Assembly: GCA_963920705.1 (NCBI GenBank)
Contig: OY987232.1
Location: 19,685,442-19,749,441, forward strand
Reading direction: 5' to 3'
Source of the DNA: Odiellus spinosus
Lineage: Eukaryota > Arthropoda > Arachnida > Opiliones > Phalangiidae
Length of the DNA: 64,000 bases
Shown: piece after piece, positions 24,000-37,200 of the stretch
How positions within the stretch are numbered: the first letter of the stretch is position 1
Layout: every line of letters starts with the position of its first letter
Translations under genes and position numbers: made by a program
Notes under the pieces: model-generated
What the model saw: only the letters and a program-made list of their open reading frames with translations
The model's database searches: none
What the model was told of the DNA's origin: nothing

Positions 24000-24835
24000 A
24001 TTAAAATTATTTATTAAAATTAATAAATTGATATTAAAATTAATAAATTGATATTAAAATTAATAAATTGATATTAAAATTAATAAATTGATATTAAAAT
24101 TAATAAATTGATATTAAAATTAATAAATTGATATTAAAATTAATAAATTGATATTAAAATTTATAAATTGATATTAAAATTAATAAATTGATATTAAAAT
24201 TAATAAATTGATATTAAAATTTATAAATTGATATTAAAATTAATAAATTGATATTAAAATTTATAAATTGATATTAAAATTAATAAATTGATATTAAAAT
24301 TAATAAATTGATATTAAAATTTATAAATTGATATTAAAATTAATAAATTGATATTAAAATTAATAAATTGATATTAAAATTAATAAATTGACATTAAAAT
24401 TAATAAATTGACATTAAAATTAATAAATTGATATTATTCAAATTAATAAATTGATATTATTAAAATTAATAAATTGATATTAAAATTAATAAATTGATAT
24501 TAAAATTAATAAATTGATATTCAAATTAATAAATTGATATTAAAATTAATAAATTGATATTAAAATTAATAAATTGATATTCAAATTAATAAATTGATAT
24601 TAAAATTAATAAATTGATATTAAAATTAATAAATTGACATTAAAATTAATAAATTGATATTATTCAAATTAATAAATTGATATTATTAAAATTAATAAAT
24701 TTATATTATTCAAATTAATAAATTGATATTATTAAAATTAATAAATTGATATTATTCAAATTAATAAATTGATATTATTAAAATTAATAAATTAATATTA
24801 TTAAAATTAATAAATTAATATTAGTAATAATAATA
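24000..24835. repeat. 20-bp AT-only minisatellite
   Basis: About 40 copies of ATATTAAAATTAATAAATTG with minor variants (GACATT, AAATTTATAAATTG, ATTATTCAAATT). The right third alternates 20- and 23-bp units. Confidence 0.95.
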
Positions 24836-25757
24836 TTTTCACAAGGCACAAAACCACCCATAATTAAAAATAATACAATAATTTTTAATATACAATAGTT
24901 AATAGTTAAGCCATGAAATAAGTTGAATTACCATAAAATCGTTTTAAAAATGGCTCACGTTTTCGCAATTAAACTCAATAAGCTACCGCAAAAAAAATCA
25001 ATTTAAAATTAAGGTTATGTTTCAAAACAAAATATAAATCTTTTCATCTATTGTAAAAAAAAAATGAATTTTATAAAAAAAATACAATGAACCATATTTG
25101 AAACGTTATGTTTAAGTTTATTGTAAGTTTAAACAATAAATTGAAACATAATCTACCTCTTATCACTCGCGAAATAAATACTATAGTACGGCTTCCTACC
25201 CATTGCAAAGTCTAATTGATAATATTTTTCAAAAACTTAATGGATACGTAACGACCATCTCATTGAAATTGAATTTTGTTAGAAATTTTTCGAGGTCGTG
25301 GTCATACAAAGACGCAACGCCTTAAAATCATCATCAAAATGAGTTGGAAGGTCATTCGTATGAAATTTTCATTTCAAATTGGGAAAAAATTTTGGAATAG
25401 GTTTTTTGACACGCTGATTCCGAAAATTAATTTAAATAAATTTTTAGCTCCAAGTTTCCCTTTAAAATACTTATTGTATGCCTTGAATTCATTCAATTCG
25501 TAACTGAAATTAAATCTTAACAAAACTTTTCAATATAATTGGTTGATAATTCATTGTTAGCATTGTCGAGTATTTATCCTTCGAAGTTGAATGTTGATGA
25601 CAGGCGGACGCTCCGACCGACATTTTTTTTTTCATTTAAAATTTTTTATATTTTTAATTGATGAAGTAAAAGATAATTGGCTAGAAAGAATTGACCCGCT
25701 TTTCAAAAAACACCGTTTTTTGTCAACCTCTCAACGCTATGTTAATTCGTAATTAAT

Positions 25758-25758
<1 letters not shown>

Positions 25759-25795
<37 letters not shown>
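25759..25795. repeat. 37-nt poly(A) run
   Basis: An uninterrupted run of A on the + strand, followed by GAAGAAGACGAAG. No retroposed coding sequence is recognisable upstream. Confidence 0.9.
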
Positions 25796-25797
<2 letters not shown>

Positions 25798-26867
25798 AGA
25801 AGACGAAGCGAGCTAATTTATGTCAAAATTAAATCTAATATTATTTCTACAAATTAAAAATAAAATTAAATTTAAATAAAACGTGAACTAAGAGACTTAC
25901 GGAGCTTAACTTTAATAATTAAAAAAAAAAGTTAATCCGAATTTAATCGGATTAACTTAACGTAAGCCCATATAATTTGAAAAACCTACATTTCTTTGAC
26001 ATTTGACAGGTAATTCGCAAAGCAGACGTCATTTCCCATTTTGTTAAGCGTGGAAAACTCCGTATCTTTCAAAAACAATTAGGTTTATAATTGTTTTTTT
26101 AAAAATTAACAAGCTTCGATAAATGTTGATGGAGTTTCAGAATTTCAAATAAAATTTTAAGTTTTAAATTGGATATGAAAGAATTTCAACAAAATAGTTT
26201 TTTCGTCAAGGATATGTGGGTTTAAATTAAAACAAAGTTAACGCAAACTGCGGTGCTAATTGTAATTAAAATTAATTAAGATATATTAATCATAGTTGGA
26301 TTAAGTTTGATATTTTGGAACTGTAATCTTAAAAGTTTATTTAAAATGTTATGATTTTTAAACATTAATTAGTACTAATTAAAATTAAAATGATAGTAAT
26401 CAGACGAGCCAGAAATGAGTAATTAATATATTAATTAGTTTCGAGTTAATTCTCATTTAATTATAATTATTTGTATTAATTTTAGATTATTTTAAATTGG
26501 GATCAAAATTGAACTTCACGTTTTAAGGAAGACATCATTTTATTTTAACTAAAACAGTCAGAGATGATAAGAATGATGTTGCCTTAATATCTACGTGATG
26601 AAATTTAAATCGTGATATTCCGGTACAAGCGGAGTTTACATTACGTTCAAAGCTATGGCGTATTGATACAAAATGTTAATAAATTATACTTGAAATGATA
26701 TCTACGTTATCATAACCATCTAGGAAACTTCTATATCTGGGATAATTACTTATTTTTGTGGAAAAGGTTAAAAACCCGGATGATTAATTTAATTTTATTA
26801 AAGATTTTTATTAATTTGAAATAAATAAGTTAATTCATTTTCAAATAAATAAATTAATAATTTTATT

Positions 26868-27800
26868 CTATGACATATGTATATATATTTTGAATCGTTT
26901 TTTAACGATCAACCCGAAAATATGACTTAATTTCCATTTGGGATTCAAGAATTAGCGACAGCTGTTCACTTTAAACAGATCCACGATGAAAATCAGATTG
27001 ACCCCATACTAGAGCAATTTATTTTCTTCGGCTAAGATTTAACCAAAATTGTAGGTTTTAAAACGTATAAGTAGGGCACTAAATCGAAAGCTATCCAATT
27101 TACCGCGATTTCAGGTGAATATCGAAACCAGTATTTAAGAGAGGACGAATTTAAGAATACTCCGCTTAAAGGGATGATGAAATACATAACAAAAGTTTAA
27201 TTAATTATAGAGATAGGAATTCGTATCGTTTTTATTAATTGGATAAAATCTACTAAATTCTGATTATCTGTTTGATTAAAAATAGACAATTTTTCATTCC
27301 GAGTTAACTTATTCCAAGATAAACTAAAAAAAACGTAATCCATATCCGTTTTTATCCAAAAAATGGCCGCCTTATCTTCGAATATTATCCATCGCGTTAT
27401 ACGCGAGGATAAAAATTTAATTCAAAATTTATTTTCCCTGAAAAATAACGAATAAAAAGATGATTTAAAATCTTATCGTTTTATTTCTATTCTTCGAATT
27501 AAAAGTCAATTTGAAATATTGTTTCTTATATTTTCGACTAATTCTGGAAACGCGAATGTTTCTTATCCATCGTTATACGTTTGAAAACGAGATAATTTGT
27601 GGATAGATAAAGCGGCGAAGGCTTATCTTCGGGTAAACCATTTAACAATTATACGAATATAGAAATTTCATTGTTTTAGTTACAATTTTATCTAAATATA
27701 AAATATCTGACAATATCCGAATAACGGAAGATAATGGATCGATCCGATTCCGAGCTATATGTCATAGAACAAAATTACAGCGATAGTAAAAATTAATTTA
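26868..27800. mobile_element. Region bounded by inverted R3 ends
   Basis: The left end has TTCTATGACATATGTATATA and the R3 core (26868-26945). The right end (27757-27800) has ATATGTCATAGAACAAAATT then ACAGCGATAGTAAAAATTAA, the inverse of the sequence preceding that core in other copies. The pair could be the TIRs of a ~930-bp element that ends about 100 bp upstream of gene B's TATA box. No ORF inside. Confidence 0.5.
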
Positions 27801-27905
27801 ACTTTAAATTTTTCGCTCGAAGTTTCCCTTTAAACTTCAGAGTCTAACGGGAAACGCGGAGACGAAAGAGAGTTGACCGGGTCGGCCTCTAAGGAAATTG
27901 AAAGC

Positions 27906-27942
27906 TATATTATACCACGGAGTAACGGCAAATAAAGTCAGT
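27906..27942 (+). promoter_or_regulatory. Candidate TATA plus initiator promoter of gene B
   Basis: TATATTATA at 27906-27914 and the arthropod initiator TCAGT at 27938-27942, with the A at 27940 about 30-32 bp downstream of the TATA. This predicts a 283-nt 5' UTR before ATG 28223. Position and spacing are seen; promoter activity is inference. Confidence 0.55.
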
Positions 27943-28222
27943 TCTCACTTTTACTCCATCCCCCCATTAAGCGACTAGCCGATTTGATTTTCTTCGAGAC
28001 TCAATCTGTGTTTTTGTTTTATTTTCGTTCGAGTTGTTCAACCAAACGGTTCCAATATATTATTTCGGATTTCGTCACGTCTTTACTTATTTTTATAATT
28101 TTCTTAAATTTATTTTCAACTAACGACTTTATGGTATAACGCGAATGTTAAAACAATATTTGATTTAAATTAATTCTAATTGAATTAATACTTTTAATTG
28201 GGATTAAAATTCATAATTTATT

Positions 28223-28268
28223 ATGAAGATGTGTATTTGTTCCGGTGTTTTTTTGCTAACTATTTTTG
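28223..28268 (+). CDS. Gene B exon 1 (signal peptide, first part)
   Basis: ATG AAG ATG TGT opens 15 codons plus one base, then the donor GTAAGT at 28269. It mirrors gene A exon 1 in phase, size and hydrophobic content. A TATA/Inr pair lies about 280 bp upstream. Confidence 0.68.
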
Positions 28269-31200
28269 GTAAGTATAACCAATTTTCTTAATTATTTTAA
28301 TTATTAGTATTTTTTGGTTAATTTCAATATTTTTAAAAATGTTTTATTGTACGCGATATTAATTGAGATTAAAATTATTATTATTTAGTTAAATTTACGA
28401 TTAATTAAAGATAATTTGGTTAATTTTAATTTACATTAATTTAATAAGACTTTATAAATACCAAAATTAAATTGGCAAATATATAATATATATAAAAAAT
28501 ATATTATATTTTATTTTGACAATAATTATTCATAAAATATATATAAATATATATAAATATATAAAACATGTATAAATATATATAAATATATAAAATATGT
28601 ATAAATATATATAAATATATAAAATATATATAAATATATTAAATATATATAAATATAAATATATAAAATATATATATATATAAAATATATAAATATATAA
28701 AATATATATAAATATATATAAATATATAAAATATATAAATATATAAAATATATAAATATATAAAATATATAAATATAAATATATATAAATATAAAATATA
28801 TATAAATATAAATATATGAAATATATGTTATATATATTTTGACATTAATTATTCATAAAATATAAAAAAACTTTTAAAACATTAAATGGAATAAAATTAC
28901 ATAATTTTTGAAGTGGCAAAAAAATGAAAGGATATTAAGACAGTTTTCTTATCAAAGTTTGATACTTAAAAAGAGATAAAAATTTTTTTTTTTATCTTTC
29001 TTTGGTCGTCGGCGGCTTAAATCTTTCAAAGTTATTAATTTTTATTGAAACGTTCGAATTTTCGAATCGGAAATGGTTCGAGGGAAAGTAGAAGGGAAAA
29101 ACGTGTGGGTTTTGATGGACTACATAGGAAATGACCTCGTATAACACCCGCAGTTGCCCGACACAAAATTAAAAAGAAAAAAATTAAAGAGCTAGTATCG
29201 GGTGATTTATGAGAAAATATCTTAGTCTATTCGAATTTTAATTTTTTATATTTTGTAATAAATTTAAGGCGGTACCAAACCTATCGCGTATTTAGCATTA
29301 ATAAAGGCATAATTAATTAGTACGAAGCCTCCAATAATTAAAGCTGTAGTATCGGGTGATTTATTAGAAAATATCTTTAGCTAATTCAAAGATTTTAAAA
29401 TATTTTTGTAATAAATTTAATGGGGTAAAAACCATAGCTTTGACTCTACTAAAACTAGATCAAACCGTAAATTACTCCGGTAATTTCCTTCCTAAATTAC
29501 CAGGATTAATTACCGATTTATAACTCTTCAATCTACTCCAAAATTAAATTACAAAATTGGTTGAAATTAAATTTGAACTAGATTATAAAATATAGGTTAA
29601 ACTACACCTTTAAGAAAAGCAACTGGCGTATGCCGATGTGGTTTTAAAAAAAAATGAAAAAAATATGGAACCTGTCTTATCAATTAAAAATCAGCTAAGT
29701 ACAGTAAGAAAAATATAAAAAAATATATTCCCCTAGATATTATAAGTCAGATAATTCGGTTTAATCGAAATCTGTAATTAAATTCACATTTTATCAGATA
29801 ATAAACGTACCCTCCATAAGTTACGTACCGGAATTGGAAGATAATTATTTTTAATTTAAGTTAGGGTAATTAATTTCTAATAAAGTACAGATTTTATTAA
29901 AAATTAAATCTAGTTTTACCATATTAAAAATTAAAGATTACTGAAAAATAAATTTCCTTATAAATTAATGAGTTTAAATTGAAATTTTGTTGAAAATTAA
30001 TTTCTAATAATCTAAAGTTTGATAAGAATTATTTATAAAATAATATTTATATATATTTTTTATTTTTTTATATTATATATAATTTTTCTAATTATAATGT
30101 AGTGTTAATGTTAATTATGATGTAATTAAGTTTAATTTTAATTCATAAAACACTGAGTTTTTTTATAAACTTCTTATAAAAAAACTAAAACACTAAATTG
30201 AAACTTTCTTTTACTATTTATAACTAGAATAATTAAAGTTATTTAATTAAAATAAATTAATAATAATTAAACCTGATACTTTTTACTGAAATACGTTTAA
30301 TTTAACGAACTACTAAACTAAAAAAAAACCCCAATTTTATTTTCTAAGTTTTAAGAATTGGCTCTAGAAGAACATTTCCGGCGGAATAGCCATTAAGAGT
30401 GAGTCCTGGATATGAGCGGGATATCAAAAATTGATAGTTTATAAAATACGTAGGTTGAAATATGAAATTATTTAAGAGGCCCACGTTATATTCTTAACAC
30501 GCGAAACTGACGGGTGGAGATCAAAAAAAATATTGTAAGAATGGTTAAGGATTTTAATAAGACTTTTTTAAGATTTTTCGAAATTGAATTATGTATTTAT
30601 TTTATAATAATTCATTACAGAATTATTAGTTGGTGGTTGTGGAATTATTAGTTAGTTGTTGTAGAATTATTAGTTAGTTGTTGAATTATTAGTTAATTAT
30701 TCGTAGCAGAATTAATAGTTAATTATTTGTAATAGAATAATTAGTAAACCCATAATACTTATTTTTGTTATTATTAGTTAGTTGTAGAATTATTAGTTAA
30801 TTATTTATTGTTATTATTAGTTAGTTGTAGAATTATTAGTTAATTATTTATTGTTATTATTAGTTAGTTGTAGAATTATTAGTTAATTATTTGTAGTAGA
30901 ATTATTAGTAAATCCGTAATACTTATTTTTGTTACGTTACTTATGTCTATATATATTTTTTCGATTAGAAAGTTATAATCTAGCTAAGCAAACTTTGCGT
31001 ATATTTATTTTCGAACTGTAATACAAATGCCAGTTTGGGAAGATTTGTTTTAGTTTAAAGAAAGGCCCCTTCTCTAGAGGATGACCGCTAACAACGAACG
31101 TTAAATCTAAGGAATTCTTTTTTTATTAAGATGTATTTTTGGGCCGTACCCATAGGCACTCCCCCGTGACCCAGTAATTGGGACAAAAAAATACAAAAAA

Positions 31201-34200
31201 TATTTCATCTCGGGTGTCCCAAACCTAAGCTTACAACTATTTTAGCCAAGTCCAAATGGTACCCTTAGAAAATTGGTAAATTTAATTTTGAATTTAACTT
31301 CATTTAAAGATTGGATGATTTTGAAATTTCGAAAATAATCAGGATAGCCACAGTTTTTTCCGATTTAAATTCCCTGACTTTTCCAGGTTTTTCCCTGACC
31401 TTTTCCACCGATTTTCCCTGACCGTTTCAACTAATACTACCCAATTTTTAACCTTTTATTTATTATAATATTTAAAAATAAATATTTTTAATTACATGGT
31501 AATCCTGGCTTCTTGAAAGATCTTTAAATTCCCTGACTTTTCCCTAACTTTTTTAAAATATCTTTAAATTCCCCGACTTTTGCGTGTCCTTTTTGGTTCA
31601 TTTTCAAATTCCCTGACTTTTTCGTGTTTTCCCTGACCCGTGGCAACCCTGCCCTTTGTTAAAAAGAACTAGAGATTCAAATTAATTATATTTTTAAAAT
31701 AATATTAAATAATTAATGAATTATTATCAAGGAAAGATTTAACCTATTTTGAAATCGCCAATCGTTCATATGGTCTTTGTTTATCCCTCCAGACAGACAG
31801 CGGCTTATCTCTCGAAGTCTAAAAGATCCGTTATTTCGGGATCTTAACATAGCTGAGGAAAATATTTAGGGAAAAATAATTTAAAATTACTTGAAGGTTA
31901 GAAAAACTAACATACGAGGGAGTTTTTTTTTTTTTAATTTAATAAATTAAAGTTAAGATTTTAATTTAAATAGCTAACGATTGTTGGGTTGCAAAGCTTA
32001 GAATTTTTTATAGAAATTCTATCAAAGTTCTTTAGAAATTTCCAAGGTTTTTAAAGTTCTTTCAAATCATGTACAAAACATTTTTCAAATCAAAAAATAA
32101 TTTAAATTTAAATTAACTCTAATTATAATAATAATTTTGACATTGAAAAACTAAATTTAAACTTAATTTAAAGAGCTTAAAACGTAATATAATTATCGTG
32201 TTTATTTAAGATGGAATTTAAATTATTTTTAATATTTAATAATTAAATTTAATTTAATTTTATCATATTTAAATATATTAAAATTAAGTATAATTTTTAA
32301 TAATTTGACGTTAATTGCGATTAAAAATCTGATTTCAATCCTTTTTAATATTGAAAATTATATCTTAATTAAATTAAATTAATGTTTTGATAAACAAAAT
32401 TTTATTTAATAAAGGTCTAATTTTCGTAATTATTAAATCAAAATTATAATGTCTAAGTTGCGAGGTACATCACGTTTAATTTTAAATAATAATCACGTAA
32501 AATAATCTAAACCAAAAACAAAAAATAAAATAAAATATTCAATATCATAGAGACAATGCATTGAAAGGCATGACGAATACAAACACAATTAATAACGCTT
32601 ATAATTACACTCCATTGGTTATAAAACTGTAAACAATATAACCAAGATAGCGTAATTAAGGTGTAAACAACTTTAAATATATAAATTATTTGTTTTAACG
32701 CTTTTTTATATGACCTTAAAATCAAAGCATTATTTTAAAGATATTTAATAATATATATTTTGTTTGTAGTCACTAAGCCTTGGGCTGATATATATTGAAT
32801 ACCTATCTTAAAATGAATATAAATAACCGTAGAAAAACAGGTTTAAAACGCTAATTAGATGCGTTTCATGGTTGTAAAACCTTAAATACAGGGAAGGTTT
32901 ACGTCCCATTGGCGGCCATTGCCCTATTATGTCTTTATAATTTATGAATTTCGTATTATAATTATTATTATTCCCTGAAGCTATTGTTATTAATAATCTT
33001 TATTTTACCCATAATCAAAAAAAATTAATTTTTATATTTCATAATAGAAAATTTAATTTTTAAATTATTTTAATTAAATTCACCCATTTTTTTTTATTAT
33101 TATTGTTGAGAAATTTGGATAATTTCAGTCTTTGATTTTTATTTTGGTAATAGAATGTATATTCAATATATTTCAGAAACCTTATTTAAACTAATTTTAA
33201 TAATTTATTCAATTTTTAATCATGCAAAATCAAATAATAAAAATTTAACATAATTTATTCATAGATTAAAATATTTCAATTTATAAAATGATGTTAAATT
33301 TTAATAATCAAATAATTGTAATATTATTAAAGATTATATATTAATAATTTAACTTAATTTATTCATAAATATATTTAATTAAAATTAAGTTTAAATTAAA
33401 AACAAATTTACTTTGAATAAATAAATAAAAATTCAAGAATGAAATTATTTATTTGTAGCGGTAATTTCGGTTAATAAATTTAAAATTCCGTAGAATTACC
33501 GGCGTAACTAATTATAATATTCAAATTATATCCGTATAAATATTTTACTAAAAATAAGTTAAACTTTATCCAATAATTCCAAAAAAACAAATATTTTTAA
33601 ATCACAAACTAAAATATGATTTTCAATTTGAGTTGACAACACACGCGATGCTAGATAAGATAAAATGACTTATCTCTAGACGCACTGACAACTCAATTTG
33701 AAATTATATATGTATAAATGTATATGGATATGATCAGTGCCGGCAATTAGATAGGGTAGCTATGCTTACCATAAAAAAAAATCAATTTTTTTTAAAATTG
33801 ATATTTTCAGATCTAAGGAAACTTTCTACTAAAACTCTTAATTTTAATTGAGATAATTTGCCATAAAAACTTGCTATATATATATTTCAACTTATATTTA
33901 TTTTAAAGTAGAGACTAACATTGATTTTTACCGGGAAATTAAAAAAAAAAAACTCAATTTAAACTTATCGTGTTTTACGCGAAATTTTGAGGTTAGAAAA
34001 AAAGGCGGTGTTTTAATAGTAATTTTCCTTCAAGCGATATTAATTCAGATATAACTATTTCCTTATTGCTCGCATCATTTTAAAACAAATATATATTGAA
34101 ATTAATTTGTTTAGTTCTATAAAAATTAATTACTAATAAATCTAAAATTTTTAATATTAATATATAAAGTACTTTTACGAAAAAGACAGCGCGAAAGCGA

Positions 34201-37200
34201 TTTTATCACTCCTGGTGAGAATTAACTGTAGGCTCTATACAATATCGAAATCACGTGATTATAGTGATGACGTAGTATTGCCTGGTATATTTAGAAATTT
34301 CGAAAATAGCCTAATATATTGTTTTAACGTAATGGGTTGGTTTTATAATTATATTCTTCGACAGTTCGTTAGATAACATCAATATTAAACCATTCAAATT
34401 TTAAATATGATTTAAATATAACAACTTTCGTTAATAATCAAAATATTCGTTAGAAATACTCTAAAATCAATTGTAGTCTCTGTTAATAGCGAAATCACTC
34501 GAGTATAATGATGACGTAGATTGCGGGGAATTTTTATTTTAACATTTCGAAATTGGGCGATTATAAAATATGTATTTTTACTGGTAATTTTGTTCTATAT
34601 TCTACATATGTATATATATTTTGAATCGTTTTTTAACGATCAACCCGAAAATATGACTCAATTTTTATTTGAATTATAAATATGGCTGGGAGGTAATCTA
34701 TTACGTCACGAAACTAAGTGAAAGTAAACTCCGTATTTTAACGGAAAAAAAAAAAAAAAAAAACTTGTGTGGCGTATAATTAAGATTTTATTCGGAATAT
34801 TTTTTCCCTAAAAAAACTACTAAACTGGATATTTTATTTTAAGAAGTTTAAAGCTGTTAATTGCTTTGACGTGACGGACGGACAAAATATCGCCCTTTCT
34901 CTTAATCTAAAAGGTCCGTATTTATTCCCCAAAGGTCTTTCTATCATCGCCTATTTTAGAACACAAATTCCTTAAGTAAACTTCACGGGTCATTAGACTC
35001 ATTTGATTGATTGAGATTTAGGAGCAATTTTCAGAAGGAAAATAATGAAATAAAGTTTTTCACGGTAAATTTTATCACACTTATCGTGAGTCAAATTATA
35101 TCAGTGGGTAAGAACGGTGTGTTTTAATTTTATGGCTATAGGTTTATGACTAGGAGATCGAAGGGAAGGTTACGGCCATTTTAAGATAGGGGTCATTTTG
35201 GGGTTTTTGCTCGATTTCTATCAGTGCCGGAATAATCTTTAACGAGTGGCTCATGTTAATTTGATTATTTTAAATTAATCTAGGGAATGTCTTCTTTCTA
35301 ATGGTGCAATCGGTATATGTCTAGGTGTTAAAATAAAAAAGTTACGGCCATTTTAAGATAGGGGTCATTTTTGGGTTTTTGCTCGATTTCTATCAGTGAC
35401 GGAATAATCTTTAACGAGTGGCTCATGTCTATTTGATTATTTTAAATTAATCTAGGGAATGTCTTCTTTCTAATGGTGCAATCAGTTTATGTCTAGGTGT
35501 TAAAATAAAAAAATTACGGCCATTTTAAGATAGGGCTCATTTTTGGATTTTTGCTCGATTTCTATCAGTGGCGGAATAATCTTTAACGAGTGGCTCATGT
35601 CAATTTTATTATTTTAAATTAATCTAGGGAATGTCTTCTTTCTAATGGTGCAATCGGTTTATGTCTAGGTGTTAAAATAAAAAAGTTACGGCCATTTTAA
35701 GATAGGGGTCACTTTTGGTTTTTTGCTCGATTTCTATCAGTGGCGGAATAATCTTTAACGAGTGGCTCATGTCAATTTGATTATTTTAAATTAATCTAGG
35801 GAATGTCTACTTTCTAATGGTGCAATCGGTTTATGTCTAGGTGTTAAAATAAAAAAGTTACGGCCATTTTAAGATAGGGGTCATTTTTGGGTTTTTGCTC
35901 GATTTCTATCAGTGGCGGAATAATCTTTAACGAGTGGCTCATGTCAATTTGATTATTTTAAATTAATCTAGGGAATGTCTTCTTTCTAATGGTGCAATCG
36001 GTTTATGTCTAGGTGTTAAAATAAAAAAGTTACAGCCATTTTAAAATTGTAATTTCTAATTCTCCCAATGATCTATTAAAAATATTACTTGTAATTTGGA
36101 ATTCAATTTATCAGATGTTTGATTTTAAATAGATTGTTAAATAAGATCCAATTTGTATCTAATTGATATAATTAAACCAATTAATTCAAACTTAAGTATA
36201 TGTACCTATAATTTCAGTCAATATAAATTAATATATATATATATATATTTTTTGGTATCAGCTAATATCCCGGAAATAATAATAAAAATATTTTTCGTGA
36301 AATTCGCAATTATTAAAATAAACAGTAATTAAATAGATAATTTACACTCGTTTTAAATTCACGCTTGGTTAACTACGCGATATTCCATCACGAAAGCTTC
36401 AAACTAGGATATGATTACGTGAAATTACGCGAAAATTATAGATTTGAATTGAAATGGTGAACCATTTTTTCGACGTTCAATTGGGAGTTATCGTGATTGA
36501 TATTAAATAGCTATTAACGAGAACATTACTTTTGAAATTAAAATGGTAATGGAAAGCGTGGCCCACGGCAAATAAGAAAAATTAGAATTCGGGAGAGGTT
36601 AGGAACGTTTTCAATGGAAAGTGATAATGATATAGTTTAATCGCAAAATATTATTTAATTTTAAATTATTGAATTATTCAATTATTAACGTTAAATGATT
36701 GGCTTAAAAAATAGTGCAAAAATTTTGCGAAATTCATAATTTGGGGGTACCTATTCTGAAATTATATTCAGTCAAAAGCTGGTTGTTTCAATTTTAGGAG
36801 GAGTGGTCTCGAATTTCAATTTGGCAACTCAATATTGCATATTTAAATTACGTAAGATTGGAAATATGACGAAATTTAATGTGGATTAAAATTTAAATCG
36901 CTAGTATAATTTGGGTAGGGTTATTTAAACGAAATTTAAAGCCTCGTTTACGCTGTACGAGTTTCCACTCGATTTTAGAAAAAATGAAAAAAACGCGAAT
37001 CTTTTTTTCACATCAATTTTAACGTAATCTTTGCATTAGTGTAAAAATTACCATAATTTTAAATTATGCAAATTTTTTCATGATAATTGCTCGACCATTT
37101 GAGCTGGCAGTGATATCAAAAATAAATAATTAAACTTTAACCTCTAGAAGCAATTTGTTCCATTTTAACTCACAAAAAATTTAATTATTAATTATTTTAG

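Larger units (their letters stand above)
17718..27905. other. Intergenic region between genes C and B
   Basis: No gene recognised in 10 kb. It holds repeats at 18011-18370, 18810-18870, 19535-19750, 20393-20685, 21590-21735, 22265-22740, 23150-23440, 24000-24835, 25759-25795 and 26868-27800. Stretches with nothing recognisable: 17830-18010, 18871-19534, 19751-20392, 20686-21589, 21736-22264, 22741-23149, 23441-23999, 24836-25758, 25796-26867. Confidence 0.6.

Noticed and set aside
25759-25795. PolyA tail of a processed pseudogene or non-LTR element
   Set aside because: No coding sequence or target duplication recognised around it.
35169-36028. CRISPR-like direct repeats
   Set aside because: Units are contiguous with no spacers; it is a satellite in a eukaryotic intron.
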